This document shows positions 26,503 through 37,576 of a stretch of 64,000 nucleotides of DNA, piece by piece. Source of the DNA: Vibrio neptunius (GTDB taxonomy: Bacteria > Pseudomonadota > Gammaproteobacteria > Enterobacterales > Vibrionaceae); the NCBI GenBank assembly GCA_019339365.1, contig CP079859.1:2542001-2606000 (forward strand), written 5' to 3'. A program made the position numbers and the translations under genes. Within the stretch, counting starts at the first letter, position 1. Each line of letters starts with the position of its first letter. The notes under the pieces are model-generated. The model searched no databases, had not been told where the DNA came from, and saw nothing but the letters and a program-made list of their open reading frames with translations.

Positions 26503-27090
26503 TCAGGCTTTAAGCCATCCTTTTTGAGTGGCTTCTTCAATGACTTGCTGAGCCTTACCCCATAAAGCTTGCGAGCCATATTCTATTTTCTGGTTTACCG
26601 TCAGCGCTTGCTCACGAGTCACGCCATGCTCCAGCCAACTCTGACCATTATTGTGATAATTAAGTAACATTGGAATTATCCTATCAAGGGCTTTGCCAAA
26701 CTTAGCATCGGCTGACTCCGCTCGCTCAAATTCAAGCCATAGCTCAAGAAGCTCCTGCCCTTGATCATTAGGAAGCAAAGCAAACAATCGCTGTGCAGCG
26801 ACAAGCTCTTTCTCTGCCTGTACTTTTGAGGCCGCCGTGTCGTATACAAATGTATCGCCAGCATCAATTTCAACAATATCGTGCAGCAGTAGCATCTTCA
26901 CAACACGAGCAATGTTAACGGGCTCGTTAGCGTGTTCTTCCATTAATATCGCCATTAGAGCAACATGCCAGCTGTGTTCAGCGCTATTTTCAAGACGACC
27001 TTGAGCACTTTTGACACGGGTTCTTCGCAAAACGGATTTCAGTTGGTCTAGCTCCATCACCAAAGCCAGTTGTTTCTCTAATCTAGCCAT
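26503..27090 (-). CDS. HD-domain phosphohydrolase (YfbR/HDDC2-like 5'-nucleotidase family)
   Basis: A 195-residue protein with the HD metal site: NSAEHSWHVALMAI (His), LLLHDIVEIDAGDTF (His-Asp) and a distal Asp in ALDRIIPMLL. The layout is that of YfbR/HDDC2 enzymes, which dephosphorylate deoxynucleoside monophosphates. Two bases separate its start from the stop of the acetyltransferase gene upstream, so they form an operon. Confidence 0.85.
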   Translation of the reverse strand: MARLEKQLALVMELDQLKSVLRRTRVKSAQGRLENSAEHSWHVALMAILMEEHANEPVNIARVVKMLLLHDIVEIDAGDTFVYDTAASKVQAEKELVAAQRLFALLPNDQGQELLELWLEFERAESADAKFGKALDRIIPMLLNYHNNGQSWLEHGVTREQALTVNQKIEYGSQALWGKAQQVIEEATQKGWLKA

Positions 27091-27092
27091 GC

Positions 27093-27671
27093 TCAGCCTT
27101 CTACCCAGTTGGGGTTAAGCAATGACGTCAGGTTGTGGTCTTCCCACTTCCCATCAATCAGTAGGTAATCTTTAGCGAACCCTTCCCTTTTGAACCCAAG
27201 ACGTTCAAGCACGGCTTCACTACGATGATTTCGTGGCATATAGCCCGCCATAATTCGATGGATGTTTTGAATAGTAAACATATAGCGGACGGCCATCTTC
27301 AAAGCTCGCGTCATCACGCCCCGCCCCTGCGCAGTTTTACCAAGCGAATAGCCAAGGTTACAGGCGTGAAAAGGGAATCGAGAAATATTGCTAAACGAAA
27401 CCGTACCCAACATTTCGTTCGTTTCACTATCAATGATGAGCAAGTAGTAACCCAATCCCATACGGTGAAGCTCGTTGAGCTTAATCAAACGCTGTGTCCA
27501 GCCAAACTCTGAGAAGAAAGCCTCTTCCCGTCTGGGTTCCCACTGCTTGAGGTGTTCTCGATTGGCAATAAAATAATCAGAGATCAACTGACCGTCGGTA
27601 GGTTCCGCGGTGCGCAGAATAATACCTTCATCGTGCTCAAACACCTGTTGAGGAGTACTGATTCGTTCCAT
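27093..27671 (-). CDS. GNAT-family N-acetyltransferase, RimJ-like
   Basis: A 192-residue GNAT enzyme. The acetyl-CoA loop QGRGVMTRAL (Q-x-x-G-x-G/A variant) and the C-terminal NHRSEAVLERLGFKREG are typical of RimJ/RimL enzymes that acetylate ribosomal protein N-termini; RimJ itself acts on S5. The ATG directly follows the tyrR TAG (TAGATG), so it is translated from the tyrR message. Confidence 0.82.
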   Translation of the reverse strand: MERISTPQQVFEHDEGIILRTAEPTDGQLISDYFIANREHLKQWEPRREEAFFSEFGWTQRLIKLNELHRMGLGYYLLIIDSETNEMLGTVSFSNISRFPFHACNLGYSLGKTAQGRGVMTRALKMAVRYMFTIQNIHRIMAGYMPRNHRSEAVLERLGFKREGFAKDYLLIDGKWEDHNLTSLLNPNWVEG

Positions 27672-29216
27672 CTAGTTTTTTCTTATTCCGTATTCACGTA
27701 GCTTGTTGGCCACTGAGGTGTGGGAAACGTTGAGGCGTTTGGCCAGTTTTCGACTTGATGGGAACGACTGATAGAGACGTTCCAGAACCTGAGATTCATA
27801 ATCTTTCATGATTTCATCGAGTGAACCATCTAGATTAATGGTCGCCCCACTGGTGGAAGGAGTGTCGAGTTGTGGCAAATGAAATAGATCGACAGTCAAC
27901 GTCTCTGTATCTAGCTCAGTTAGCGCTCTCAACACCATATTCTCTAACTGTCGCATGTTCCCTGGCCACTGATAGTTAACCAACTGAGCAACTAAGGTTT
28001 CATCGATATCGGGCTTCTTAATACCAAGCTGCTTGACATATTTGACAACAAACAGGTCGAGAAGCGGGCCAATATCATTTGAGCGCTCTCGCAGTGCAGG
28101 GATATTAAGTGTTAAAACATTCAAGCGGTAAAAAGATCTTCACGGAACGATTTAGACTCCGCGAGATCAGCAAGGTTATGACGAGTAGAAGCGATCACTC
28201 GAACATCGACATGAATTTCTTGCTCAGCCCCTACGCGACGGAAAGTGCCATCTTGTAGTAGGCGTAATAACTTAATCTGTAGATGAGGGCTCATTTCGCC
28301 AATTTCATCTAAGAAAACCGTGCCGCCGTCCGCTTGTTCAAAAATGCCCTTATGACCCTGTTCATGGTTGAACGATCCCGGGGCATGACCAAACAGCTCG
28401 GTTTCAGCCACATCATCGGGCATTGAAGCACAACTCAGAACAAGGAATGGTGAAGCCGCTCGGTGGGAACGATTATGGCACGCTCTGGCCAGCATCTCTT
28501 TACCTGTGCCCGTCTCTCCTTGAATCAGCAATGGCTGCTCAAGCATCGACAGTTTTTTTCGCTTGGCTCATTAGTGCCTTGTGCCGATTAGATATGCCGA
28601 CAAAATGTTCAAAGCCGAGATTGTTGTGCAGAGGTAATGAATCTTCTAAGACCGACTTTTCTTGCGTAGAGCGGATGATCATCACTGTACTGGCCAAGAT
28701 CGATTCGTTGGATTCATCAGTGATGTAAACTGGCATGATCTCCATGCTGTAGTCGAGACCGCCAATCACAATGTTTTCTCGCTGACGGGTGATCTTCCCC
28801 TCGGCCCACTTAGAAAAGTTAAAGCTGGGTAGCAGAGTGCTGATTTGGTGACCAATCATCTCCTGTTCTTCACACCTGAACAAGCCTAAAGCCGCGTGGT
28901 TCGCCATATCAACATTGCCTTTCAAATCAATCGCCAATACTGGCTCAGGCAAGTTATTAAGCAGAGAAATAAGTTCTGTATTGTGCCTTTCCATCGGCAT
29001 GAACTGAATTTTACGTACGTCTCTCACACCTGAAATTCGACGTATCTCGGCCATAAGTTCACTGAAAGTATCGAAATCGATATCAGGACAGTTGAGGTAG
29101 ATAATACCTATGGTGTCGATTTCGATCCCTCGCAAATCAATATTTTTAGAAGCCAGAATATCGAGCAGCTCACGGGTGAGCCCTAATCTGTCTTCACATA
29201 TCACTTCTAAACGCAC
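27672..29216 (-). pseudogene. tyrR: Transcriptional regulator TyrR, two frameshifts
   Basis: Three consecutive frames restore a TyrR of about 514 residues. N-terminal ACT domain (MRLEVICEDRLGLTRELLD, GTG start), PAS domain (LLNNLPEPVLAIDLKGNVDM), AAA+ sigma-54-interaction-like domain with Walker A GETGTGKE, and a C-terminal HTH (RKLAKRLNVSHTSVANKL). The breaks are the T7 run at 28553-28559 (one T too many) and the A5 run at 28130-28134 (one A too few; restoring it gives REDLFYRLNVLTLN as in E. coli). TyrR controls aromatic amino acid synthesis and transport. Located downstream of ycjX-ycjF, as in E. coli. Both breaks look like homopolymer errors. Confidence 0.9.
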
Positions 29217-29318
29217 TGATTAAATCCCTAGTCTTAGGTGTCAGGAAAAGTTGACAGTAGTTTCCCTTAAGCCTAGATCCTCGTCAAGCAAACCAGCATT
29301 ACTTGCTTCACATTCACA

Positions 29319-30368
29319 CTATTTGATTGTTATGGCGGCGATTTTTTCTACAATCTGCTTTCTTATCGCACCCAAATTAACTTTTCTTTCCTGATGCCAA
29401 GGTATAGGTCTGAGTAATGTCATCGCTTTGATTCCTAGCCTTGCGGTCAGTATGCCAACCCCAAGCCCTTGCCCTGCTCTCGCTGATACTTTCCCCGCAA
29501 GATCCATCGACATTAGATCCATACTGGCATCTATCGCCAGTTCACTTGCCCCTGCCGCGGCCATGTTGATCAATGTGGCTTTGAAAAGCGTCAATCTAGA
29601 CCAGTATCCGAGCTCTACACCGTAGACATCGGCGAGACTGTCGATCATTTTGAAATTGCGCCATGCGACCAGCAACATGTCAACAATGGCCAGTGGGCTA
29701 ATCGCCACCAAAGCGGCAGATTCCGTCGCGTACTGAGTGACGATTTTGCTCGCTTTCTTGTCCTGTTCACTCACGACCATCGCGTCATACATGTCGAGTA
29801 CCTCGGAGTCGCTGTGAGAAGCATTAACACTGTGTGTCCAGCGGTCATAGCTTGGTGATTCTGGCTTAATGCCGCTTTGCTTAGCGATCGCTTCACAAAA
29901 AGCTTTTCCGCGACCGACGCTATTGCCAGCGATCAGCGCTTCACTCTGTTCTTGAACCGAAAAGTGATGACGTAACGTCTTAAGCTTCCATAGTTCCTTA
30001 CCCAATGCCCCTATGCCTAGCGCCGCCAGTGTCGACATAAAACCAGCCCAGCCAAGCGCTAACCAATCTGCATTTTGAACAGACACCACAATACTGTCGA
30101 TGGCTTGCCAGCCGACCAAGCCAGAAAAAGCCGTAAGTAGACCACTCGCTAGCCATCGACGCCCGGTTTTAGGTCGAATCACCTGTGCTAGGTTTTCCTC
30201 AGCCTCACTCAACGTTTCTTCAGAGCTGATTGCCGTTGGTGTAAACGTTTCTCGTTCTTCGAACTGCATTTGCGAGGTCAAGTCTGGGTCGCCACCCAAA
30301 GGTTCTTGATCCAATGTTTGAGTGAAGACTTGTTTTTGCTTCAACTTTGGGTCTTGATAATCGGTCAT
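29319..30368 (-). CDS. ycjF: YcjF family (UPF0283) inner membrane protein
   Basis: A 349-residue protein. A hydrophilic N-terminus of about 65 residues is followed by membrane segments ([39 protein letters not shown] and [16 protein letters not shown]) and a C-terminal [20 protein letters not shown] segment. It is part of the conserved ycjX-ycjF-tyrR order; its start overlaps the ycjX stop as ATGA. Function unknown, linked to envelope stress in enterobacteria through the nearby psp genes, which are not seen here. Confidence 0.9.
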   Translation of the reverse strand: MTDYQDPKLKQKQVFTQTLDQEPLGGDPDLTSQMQFEERETFTPTAISSEETLSEAEENLAQVIRPKTGRRWLASGLLTAFSGLVGWQAIDSIVVSVQNADWLALGWAGFMSTLAALGIGALGKELWKLKTLRHHFSVQEQSEALIAGNSVGRGKAFCEAIAKQSGIKPESPSYDRWTHSVNASHSDSEVLDMYDAMVVSEQDKKASKIVTQYATESAALVAISPLAIVDMLLVAWRNFKMIDSLADVYGVELGYWSRLTLFKATLINMAAAGASELAIDASMDLMSMDLAGKVSARAGQGLGVGILTARLGIKAMTLLRPIPWHQERKVNLGAIRKQIVEKIAAITIK

Positions 30369-31741
30369 TTCAGCTTGTCTCCAATCAGGTATTCCAGCGC
30401 TTTATCGAGACGAATATGAGGAATAGGATCATCTGCCGAGCTAGAGAGTGGCCGAAAGCCTATAAATTCGAATCCCTCGTTTTGCCAAAAACGTTGGTGA
30501 GGCAGTTTTTGCGGAACCTCTCCAGGAAATATTGTCATGGGTTGTCCATCAAGGTTTATTCCTTGTATAGCAGGAAAGGATTCAGTACCACGGTTGATGA
30601 AACCTGTTTTGGTCGCCTGAATAGACGCCATAGAGATACAGCTCATTTCGATGTTTTCATAGGACGCTGTTTGCCAAGCGGGATGAACCATCTGTTGCAA
30701 CAGAGAAACAAGGTTAGGATGCTGCTCTGGAGTAACATGGTCGGCCTTAGTCGCCGCAAACAATATCTTATCGATTCTCGGCGCAAATAATCTCTTTAGT
30801 ATATTGCTTCGGCCATAGCGGAAGCTATGCATGATCTGTTCAATCGCATGGCGCATGTCGTGGAACGATTCGTAACCAGCGTTTAAAGGTTGTAGGCAGT
30901 CCACCAAAACGATTTGACGGTCAAACGTCGAGAAGTGATGCTTGTAAAACGCTTTCACGACTTTTTGTTGATATTCCTGATAGCGCGCTTCGAGCATAGC
31001 TAAATTGGAGTCCTTGCTCACTTTGCTCTCTGTATCAAAGCTGCACGGGAAAAACTGTAACACTGGCGCACCTTCCAGCTCACCTGGTAAAACAAACCTA
31101 CCAGGCTGAACCCAGTGCAACCCCGTCGCCTTGCAATCGTGCAAATACTGAGTGTAACTCTGTGCGATCGCTTCAAGCTCTCTTTCATTGACGTCACCAG
31201 TCAAGTCTAGTTGTTCGAGTTTAGCTAACCAGTCTTGTGCCAGCTCTCCACGTTGACCTTTAAGTGCGTTGAATTGTGTCTGTGACCATTGGTGAAAGCT
31301 CATGTCCAGTAACGGTAGATCGAGCAACCATTCACCAGGATAGTCAATAATATCGATGTGTAACCTTGATGTGCTGCTAAACAGCTTTTTGGATTTTCTC
31401 GTCGATTTGTATTTCACAGCAAGACGAATTTCGCTGACATCGCGCGTCGGCTCGGGCCATGTTGGCGGCTCAGAGAATACGTCTTCCATCGCTTCATCAT
31501 ACGCAAAGCGCGGTACCATCATATTGGCTTGAGGTTCTCGCTTTGCACCCACGATACGTTTATCGCGAGCCGATGCCAGTAGAGGGAGGTTGTCATGAGT
31601 GGAAGTGTGTAATAGTTGATTGACGAGTGAACTAATAAACGCTGTTTTACCAGCGCGTGATAACCCCGTCACGGCTACCCGTACATGGGAATCAACACTT
31701 CGATTTATAAAATCATTCACTTCCTGAGTTATGTTCTTCAT
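30365..31741 (-). CDS. ycjX: YcjX-type predicted GTPase (DUF463)
   Basis: A protein of about 458 residues. The Walker A motif [10 protein letters not shown] is near residue 30, followed by [12 protein letters not shown] (switch region) and [14 protein letters not shown] (T/NKxD specificity motif). I chose the ATG at 31741 ([11 protein letters not shown]), the family start; a GTG at 31765 is in frame. It overlaps ycjF by four bases. The function is not established; homologues are co-regulated with phage shock genes. Confidence 0.9.
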   Translation of the reverse strand: MKNITQEVNDFINRSVDSHVRVAVTGLSRAGKTAFISSLVNQLLHTSTHDNLPLLASARDKRIVGAKREPQANMMVPRFAYDEAMEDVFSEPPTWPEPTRDVSEIRLAVKYKSTRKSKKLFSSTSRLHIDIIDYPGEWLLDLPLLDMSFHQWSQTQFNALKGQRGELAQDWLAKLEQLDLTGDVNERELEAIAQSYTQYLHDCKATGLHWVQPGRFVLPGELEGAPVLQFFPCSFDTESKVSKDSNLAMLEARYQEYQQKVVKAFYKHHFSTFDRQIVLVDCLQPLNAGYESFHDMRHAIEQIMHSFRYGRSNILKRLFAPRIDKILFAATKADHVTPEQHPNLVSLLQQMVHPAWQTASYENIEMSCISMASIQATKTGFINRGTESFPAIQGINLDGQPMTIFPGEVPQKLPHQRFWQNEGFEFIGFRPLSSSADDPIPHIRLDKALEYLIGDKLK

Positions 31742-31810
31742 TGACCGTCTCTTTGCTTGCAACACACATTCATCCTAATCATTGTAATCTTAATGAAAGA
31801 TGAATAAAAA

Positions 31811-31834
31811 AGCCTCTGATAAAAATCAGAGGCT
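31811..31834 (-). terminator. Terminator of the 61-aa membrane protein gene
   Basis: A perfect 10-bp stem AGCCTCTGAT/ATCAGAGGCT with an AAAA loop, followed on the minus strand by TTTTTTATTC. Confidence 0.88.
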
Positions 31835-31871
31835 TAGAGGCTTTAAACGTGGGCAAACCCAACAGATAGCG

Positions 31872-32057
31872 TTAGTCATCTTCTATCAGCTTGTAGATCA
31901 CAAACAAAGCGATTTCCAATAGAACCAATAAAGCAAAAGTCATGATGACGTACTTTTGCTCAAAAATGCTCATCCCATTAAGGAATAAATCGTAGCCGAG
32001 CAACGTACCGACCACTACGGCAATAATCAGTTGTAGGATTTGAACAAATCGTGGCAT
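31872..32057 (-). CDS. Small two-helix inner membrane protein
   Basis: A 61-residue protein with two predicted transmembrane segments (about residues 7-25 and 37-57) and a short acidic tail (KLIEDD). AGGAG five bases before the ATG at 32057 and a strong terminator downstream show it is a gene. No family is recognised with certainty. It stands between fumarase and ycjX. Confidence 0.75.
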   Translation of the reverse strand: MPRFVQILQLIIAVVVGTLLGYDLFLNGMSIFEQKYVIMTFALLVLLEIALFVIYKLIEDD

Positions 32058-32162
32058 GAATGCTCCTTGAGTTCTTTAACGCGAAAAATCTGATAAAAAA
32101 GGGGCGGCATACCGCACCTTTATCCACTGTTTACCCTTTCATTCAGCGGTTGCTCACCCGTG

Positions 32163-33686
32163 CTATGATTGAGACTCCATTTCCTGAATTTTTACTTTCC
32201 ACGTATCTGGGCCGATCTGGTGAGCATTAGCCCCCGTTGAATCCACAGCAACCGTGACTGGCATATCTTCCACTTCAAATTCGTAAATCGCTTCCATGCC
32301 CAAGTCTTCAAACGCCACAACACGCGCTTTCTTGATGGCTTTTGCCACCAAGTAGGCAGCACCACCAACAGCCATCAGATAAACCGCTTTATGCTTTTTG
32401 ATGGATTCCACGGTCGCTGGGCCACGCTCTGCTTTACCAATCATGCCCATAATGCCTGTTTCTTCGAGCATCATGTCGGTGAATTTATCCATACGAGTTG
32501 AGGTCGTCGGGCCTGCTGGACCGACAGCCTCATCGCCCACAGCATCAACTGGGCCAACGTAGTAAATGAACTTGCCTTTAAGGTCAACGCCCTGTGGCAA
32601 GCCTTCACCATTTTGCAGCATTGTCTGGATACGTTTATGCGCCGCATCACGCCCCGTCAAGATCTTTCCTGATAACAGTACCGTTTCGCCCGTCTTCCAC
32701 TCTTCAACGTCTTTTTGTGTGACGTCATCAAGGTTGACACGGCGGGTATTGGCTCCTGCTTCCCAAGTAATATCTGGCCACTCTTCAAGCTTAGGTGGCG
32801 TCAAGTCCGCTGGACCTGAACCATCTAAGGTAAAATGCACGTGGCGCGTTGCAGCACAGTTGGGAATCAAACACACTGGCTTGGATGCCGCGTGCGTCGG
32901 CGCTGTCTTGATTTTCACATCCACGACGGTGGTTAAACCACCCAGACCTTGAGCACCAATGCCTAGTTTGTTGACACGGTTGAAAATGTCGAGACGTAGC
33001 TCTTCTTCTGCGTTTTCAGGACCACGCTCAATCAACTCTTGAATGTCGATGTGCTCCATCAGAGATTCTTTTGCCAGTACTGCTGCTTTTTCAGCTGTAC
33101 CACCAATACCTATGCCTAGCATTCCCGGAGGGCACCAACCCGCCCCCATTGTCGGCAGTGTTTTTTCAACCCATTCAGCCACATCATCAGACGGATTAAG
33201 CATGACCATCTTGGTCTTATTTTCAGAACCGCCGCCTTTGGCAGCAATTTGTATCTCAACCGTATTGCCCGGCACCATGTTGATGTGAACAACCGCAGGC
33301 GTGTTGTCCTTGGTATTGATTCGCTTACCTGCAGGGTCGAGCAGAACAGACGCTCGTAGAGGGTTGTCAGGGTTTGTGTATGCCTGACGAACACCTTCAT
33401 CGACCATTTGCTGAACCGTCATATCGGTAGAGTCCCACTGGACTTCCATACCGATATTGACAAAGCAGGTAACGATACCTGTGTCCTGACAGATTGGCCG
33501 ATGACCTTCTGCAGACATACGAGAGTTGATAAGAATCTGAGCAATCGCGTCTTTCGCCGCTTGGCTCTCTTCTTTGTGATAGGCTTCTTCAAGGGCTTGA
33601 ACAAAGTCTAGAGGGTGATAGTAAGAAATATACTGAAGTGCATCAGCGACACTGCTGATCACATCTTGCTTGCGAATTACCGTCAT
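32163..33686 (-). CDS. Class I (iron-sulfur) fumarate hydratase
   Basis: A 507-residue fumarase of the FumA/FumB type ([4Fe-4S], interconverts fumarate and malate in the TCA cycle). The N-terminal half shows RPICQDTGIV and KPVCLIPNCAATRH, which hold cluster cysteines; WCPPGMLGIGIGG lies between. The C-terminal half (fumarate hydratase beta domain) has GPTTSTRMDKF and the terminal region MPVTVAVDSTGAN. I chose the ATG at 33686 (MTVIRKQDV) because GAGG lies six bases upstream; the frame is open further 5' but without support. Confidence 0.92.
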   Translation of the reverse strand: MTVIRKQDVISSVADALQYISYYHPLDFVQALEEAYHKEESQAAKDAIAQILINSRMSAEGHRPICQDTGIVTCFVNIGMEVQWDSTDMTVQQMVDEGVRQAYTNPDNPLRASVLLDPAGKRINTKDNTPAVVHINMVPGNTVEIQIAAKGGGSENKTKMVMLNPSDDVAEWVEKTLPTMGAGWCPPGMLGIGIGGTAEKAAVLAKESLMEHIDIQELIERGPENAEEELRLDIFNRVNKLGIGAQGLGGLTTVVDVKIKTAPTHAASKPVCLIPNCAATRHVHFTLDGSGPADLTPPKLEEWPDITWEAGANTRRVNLDDVTQKDVEEWKTGETVLLSGKILTGRDAAHKRIQTMLQNGEGLPQGVDLKGKFIYYVGPVDAVGDEAVGPAGPTTSTRMDKFTDMMLEETGIMGMIGKAERGPATVESIKKHKAVYLMAVGGAAYLVAKAIKKARVVAFEDLGMEAIYEFEVEDMPVTVAVDSTGANAHQIGPDTWKVKIQEMESQS

Positions 33687-33890
33687 TGCATGCCTCGTTA
33701 TAGTTATGCTTCCTTTAACACCGCCGTATAGACGCCAGTTTATATTCTTGCTTTTAACCACAAGTTTAGAAGACTGACACCACCTTTTTATTATAAAACG
33801 TCACTGTAGCGGCGATAGTTGGCAATATGATACTCTTGGTTTCCCTCTCTTGCTATGCAGTGAACGATCTCTTTGTCACAAATTAAACAA

Positions 33891-35258
33891 ATGAATAACA
33901 GCACACTAAATTGCTTAGAAATCAAACCGATTAACTACCATCCAGAGCTTTCAAAACGGCTTTTTAGCCGAATTGAAGACAAACCGTGGTCGATGTTGTT
34001 ACGTTCTGCATCCGATAACCACATAGATAGCCGATTTGATATTTTAGTTGCTGATCCCATCGTTAAACTCACCACCTGTGGCGAATTAACGAAGATCGTT
34101 AACCCCGCTGGGCAATTTGAATCTGGTCAAGACCCTTTTACACTCTTAGAGCAACAACAGAACCAATGGCTGCCCAACCAAGAATACAAAGGTGATTTGC
34201 CATTTATTGGTGGAGCACTGGGCTACTTTGCCTACGATTTAGGTCGCAGAGTAGAAAAACTTCCCAAGATGGCTGAGCGAGATCTCTCATCTCCAGATAT
34301 GGCGGTAGGTATCTATGAGTGGGCCGTGGTGGTTGATCATAAAGAGAAACAAGCGTTCGTCGTCGGCGAGAACGTTGAACGTCATTATCATTGGCTCGAG
34401 TCGCAAACCAATCAAGGCTCGCAGGGCTTTTCTCTATGCAGTCCTTGGCAGTCCAACATGTCAAAGCAAGCGTATCGCGATCGCTTTCATCAAGTCCAAG
34501 AGTATTTGCGCTCGGGAGACTGCTATCAGATTAATCTGGCTCAGAGATTTAGTGCTCAATACTCAGGTAGTGAGTGGCATGCGTATCAGAAACTCGAATC
34601 AGTCAACAAAGGGCCTTTTTTCCGCCTTTGTCCGTACTGAATGCAGCGCAATCCTGAGTGTTTCACCTGAACGCTTTTTGCAAGTACACGACCGTCTGAT
34701 TGAAACAAAGCCCATCAAAGGCACTCGCCCTAGGTATCAAGACGCTGAATTAGATTCCGCTTCTGCAAAAGCACTGGCGATGGCAGAGAAAGATCAAGCG
34801 GAAAATCTGATGATCGTCGACTTGCTGAGAAATGATGTCGGACGGGTTGCAAAACCTGGTTCAGTACATGTTCCCAAACTGTTCGATATTGAGAGTTTTC
34901 CAGCCGTGCATCACCTAGTGAGTACAATAAGAGCTGAGTTAGATATTCAATACTCACCTGCCGATCTGCTGCGTGCTAGCTTTCCTGGGGGTCAATCACA
35001 GGCGCTCCTAAAATTCGAGCCATGGAGATCATCGAAGAACTGGAGCCACATTGCCGCAGTGCCTACTGTGGTAGCATCGGCTACATCAGCCGCCATGGTT
35101 CGATGGATACGAGTATTACTATCCGAACACTGATCGCTGAGGGCCATCAAATTCATGTCTGGGCAGGTGGCGGCTTGGTCGCCGACAGTGACAGTGAAGC
35201 AGAATATCAGGAAACATTAGACAAGCTGTGCAGAATTCTGCCCGTGCTCGAGAATTAA
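33891..35258 (+). pseudogene. pabB: Aminodeoxychorismate synthase component I (PabB), two frameshifts
   Basis: Three frames restore a PabB of about 455 residues (4-amino-4-deoxychorismate synthesis for folate). N-terminal part: GALGYFAYDLGRRVE. Middle: GDCYQINLAQRFSA. Then FVRTECSAILSVSPERFL, ETKPIKGTRPR, and the C-terminal SFPGG...PKIRAMEIIEELEPHCR with GSIGYI. The breaks are T6 at 34616-34621 (five T restores GPFSAFVRTE) and G5 at 34987-34991 (six G restores SFPGGSITGAPKIRAMEII). The stop overlaps the convergent kinase gene by four bases. Probably intact in the organism. The ATG at 33891 lacks an obvious ribosome binding site. Confidence 0.88.
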
Positions 35259-36946
35259 GCCCACTTTTCGAGCATGAGTTTTAGGTCTTTTGCCGTGTAC
35301 GGTTTGGTTAAAATGTCATTCATGCCGCTTTGAATACATCTTTCACGCTCTTCCAGCGTTGTCCCCGCCGTTAAAGCTATGATAGGCAGTTCGAATTCTT
35401 GTTCACGTAAGTAACTGGTCGCTTCAAAACCGTCCATCTCTGGCATACGACAATCCATAAAAATGAGATCATATCGGCTTCCAGATGCGGCTTTGATGGC
35501 TTCCACACCATTGTTAGCGATATCCGGCGTGATCGACAGCTTTTTCAACATTTGATTGATAATAACTTGATTCATGCGGATATCGTCCACCACTAAGATA
35601 GACAAATTTTCCAGCGGCTTTGTCGCCTTGTTCTCCGTGCTTTCACTCTGCAACGCTTGAGTAGCGACTTTAAGCGGAATAGATAGCTTAAACTCAGTGC
35701 CTACACCTTTTTGGCTGGTAAAACCGATCTCTCCTTTCATCAGATCGATGAGATTTTTGCAGATTGCCAAACCTAAACCTGTTCCCTCAAAATGACGTTT
35801 AGCGGTTCTGTCGGCCTGCACAAAAGGATCAAAAAGAATCGCTTTTGCTTCTTCTGGTATACCTATGCCCGTATCTTTCACCATGACTTTAAGGTTGTCT
35901 TCAAGCCAGAGCACTTTGACTTGCACCGAGCCTGCTGAAGTAAACTTGATGGCATTGCCGACGAGGTTGATCAGAATCTGGCAAATCCGGTCAAAATCCC
36001 CTATCAGAAACTCTGGTACTTCTGGCGCCGAGTCAATTGAAAAATGAATCCCTTTGTCCTGTGCTCTATTCGCAAACACACCATGGAGCATATTGGTCAG
36101 TTCTAGCCAAGCAAAAGTCGATGGAATTAGCTCCATCATACCTGCGCTCATTTTACTAAAATCAAGGATGTCATTGATGATATGCCTTAAGAAATCACCA
36201 GTATGAGAAAGGTTGGTTAGCAAGGTACGTTGCTCTTCATCCAGCGAGGTATCTGACAGTAATTCAGCGCTCCCTAGCAAGCCATTTAATGGTGTTCTCA
36301 ACTCATGATTTATCATGGCGACAAACTCTTTGGTCGCCCTCTCTGATTCTTCTGCTCTGGCTCTCGCCTCTTGAGTATTGGTCAGCATAATTTGTCGGCT
36401 AATGGCGCTGCAAAGCAAATCCGCAACCAAACGCATTTGGCTAACGATAAACTCAGGTTCAATATCATGATCTTCGGTAAATACTGACAACTCACCCACC
36501 ACCTGATGATCGACCTCCAATGGAAGAGAGAGCCTTTCTTCTTGCCAATATGCATAAGGCTTAATTCCATCTATTGTGTCTCGCTGTTGGTAACCAAAGT
36601 GGCTATCGTGAATCGTCGAGGCAATGCCAGGGTCGAGAAAAAGCCCAGACTCTGTCAACGCGGAAGAGGAATCAAGGCGTTCAAGCAGGTTGGACAGCAA
36701 ACCATCATCTAACATGCGACTAAGGAAAGCTCGGCCGAAGTGAATCAGAATCTCGTTTATTTGCTCTTCAAAAGCCAGTTTGTGTAAATCTTTGTGCGTT
36801 TGCCTTTTCAGTTGGGTAAGCACCAACTTTAAGTGCTCATTCGCCTCATAAAGTTCGAGACTTTTCTGCTCTAGCAACAACTCCGCTTGCTTGCGTGCAG
36901 CAATTTCTCTGGCAATTTTCCGTTCCAGCGCAGACTGATTACTCAT
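35255..36946 (-). CDS. Hybrid histidine kinase paired with H-NOX (HnoK/HqsK-like)
   Basis: A 563-residue soluble kinase. The N-terminal coiled coil and sensory region (1-200) is followed by a HisKA domain ([19 protein letters not shown], phospho-His about 213), HATPase with N box ([12 protein letters not shown]), GIGIPEEAK and [12 protein letters not shown], and a C-terminal receiver ([14 protein letters not shown], phospho-Asp in [22 protein letters not shown]). There are no transmembrane segments. It starts four bases after the H-NOX stop. In Vibrio harveyi and V. parahaemolyticus such a kinase (HqsK/HnoK) is controlled by NO-bound H-NOX and feeds the LuxU quorum-sensing phosphorelay; the same role is inferred here. 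Confidence 0.88.
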   Translation of the reverse strand: MSNQSALERKIAREIAARKQAELLLEQKSLELYEANEHLKLVLTQLKRQTHKDLHKLAFEEQINEILIHFGRAFLSRMLDDGLLSNLLERLDSSSALTESGLFLDPGIASTIHDSHFGYQQRDTIDGIKPYAYWQEERLSLPLEVDHQVVGELSVFTEDHDIEPEFIVSQMRLVADLLCSAISRQIMLTNTQEARARAEESERATKEFVAMINHELRTPLNGLLGSAELLSDTSLDEEQRTLLTNLSHTGDFLRHIINDILDFSKMSAGMMELIPSTFAWLELTNMLHGVFANRAQDKGIHFSIDSAPEVPEFLIGDFDRICQILINLVGNAIKFTSAGSVQVKVLWLEDNLKVMVKDTGIGIPEEAKAILFDPFVQADRTAKRHFEGTGLGLAICKNLIDLMKGEIGFTSQKGVGTEFKLSIPLKVATQALQSESTENKATKPLENLSILVVDDIRMNQVIINQMLKKLSITPDIANNGVEAIKAASGSRYDLIFMDCRMPEMDGFEATSYLREQEFELPIIALTAGTTLEERERCIQSGMNDILTKPYTAKDLKLMLEKWA

Positions 36947-36950
36947 TCAT

Positions 36951-37493
36951 TTACCCTACGACTGCTACCTTGAACCTAACATCATTGCCGCTTTTATGAT
37001 TGTTTTCCATCTCAATGTTAAGCGATTCATTAAAATGCTGAGCACACCCTTCAATCAAACCCAAGCAGACATGGGACATACAGCGGGCGCTTTTGTAATC
37101 AAAGACCATTTCTGTTTCGGTTTCAGAGATAAATTCAAAGCGTGGAGGATTGGCTTGTTGATACAGTTTTTTCACTTCAATGTGGATATAGTCTTCAACC
37201 AAACGAATAAACTGAAGTGAGTTTTTACACCCTTGTAAGCTACTTCGTTCAGGCAAAGACTGATAGAGGTTTTCAAACACAGATTGGCCAAAAACACGCT
37301 GCAATTCTTCGGCAGAAATACCCGTTTGTTTGCTTAACTGAACGATAAGCTTTACCAAGTCTCTGTGATCATAGCTGCCGACTGAGGTGTAGACACCTTC
37401 ATCGCCTGCATCAGAAAGCAGTTTATCAAGAGCATCGAGGCCAAACTTCTCTTCAACTAAGTCCATAAATTCTGTAAAGATAAGTCCTTTCAT
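36951..37493 (-). CDS. H-NOX haem nitric oxide sensor
   Basis: A 180-residue haem-binding domain protein. It starts MKGLIFTEFMDLVEEKFG, the family N-terminus. The proximal haem His is in EDYIHIEVKKLY and the haem-propionate-binding Y-x-S-x-R motif is YKSAR. The start at 37493 is set by the universal MKGxIF; the frame is open 12 codons further from a TTG. It forms a two-gene operon with the hybrid kinase. It senses nitric oxide (or O2) in the cytoplasm. Confidence 0.93.
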   Translation of the reverse strand: MKGLIFTEFMDLVEEKFGLDALDKLLSDAGDEGVYTSVGSYDHRDLVKLIVQLSKQTGISAEELQRVFGQSVFENLYQSLPERSSLQGCKNSLQFIRLVEDYIHIEVKKLYQQANPPRFEFISETETEMVFDYKSARCMSHVCLGLIEGCAQHFNESLNIEMENNHKSGNDVRFKVAVVG

Positions 37494-37576
37494 ATATTGA
37501 GCTATCCTTAGTATATGATGGTCTCTCAAGCATGAGTCATAAAGTATAGTTTTTCAAATAAGCATTCGGAGCTAAC

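Noticed and set aside
30347..30790. Plus-strand 147-codon open frame
   Set aside because: Antisense to the end of ycjX, with an unnatural composition and no support.
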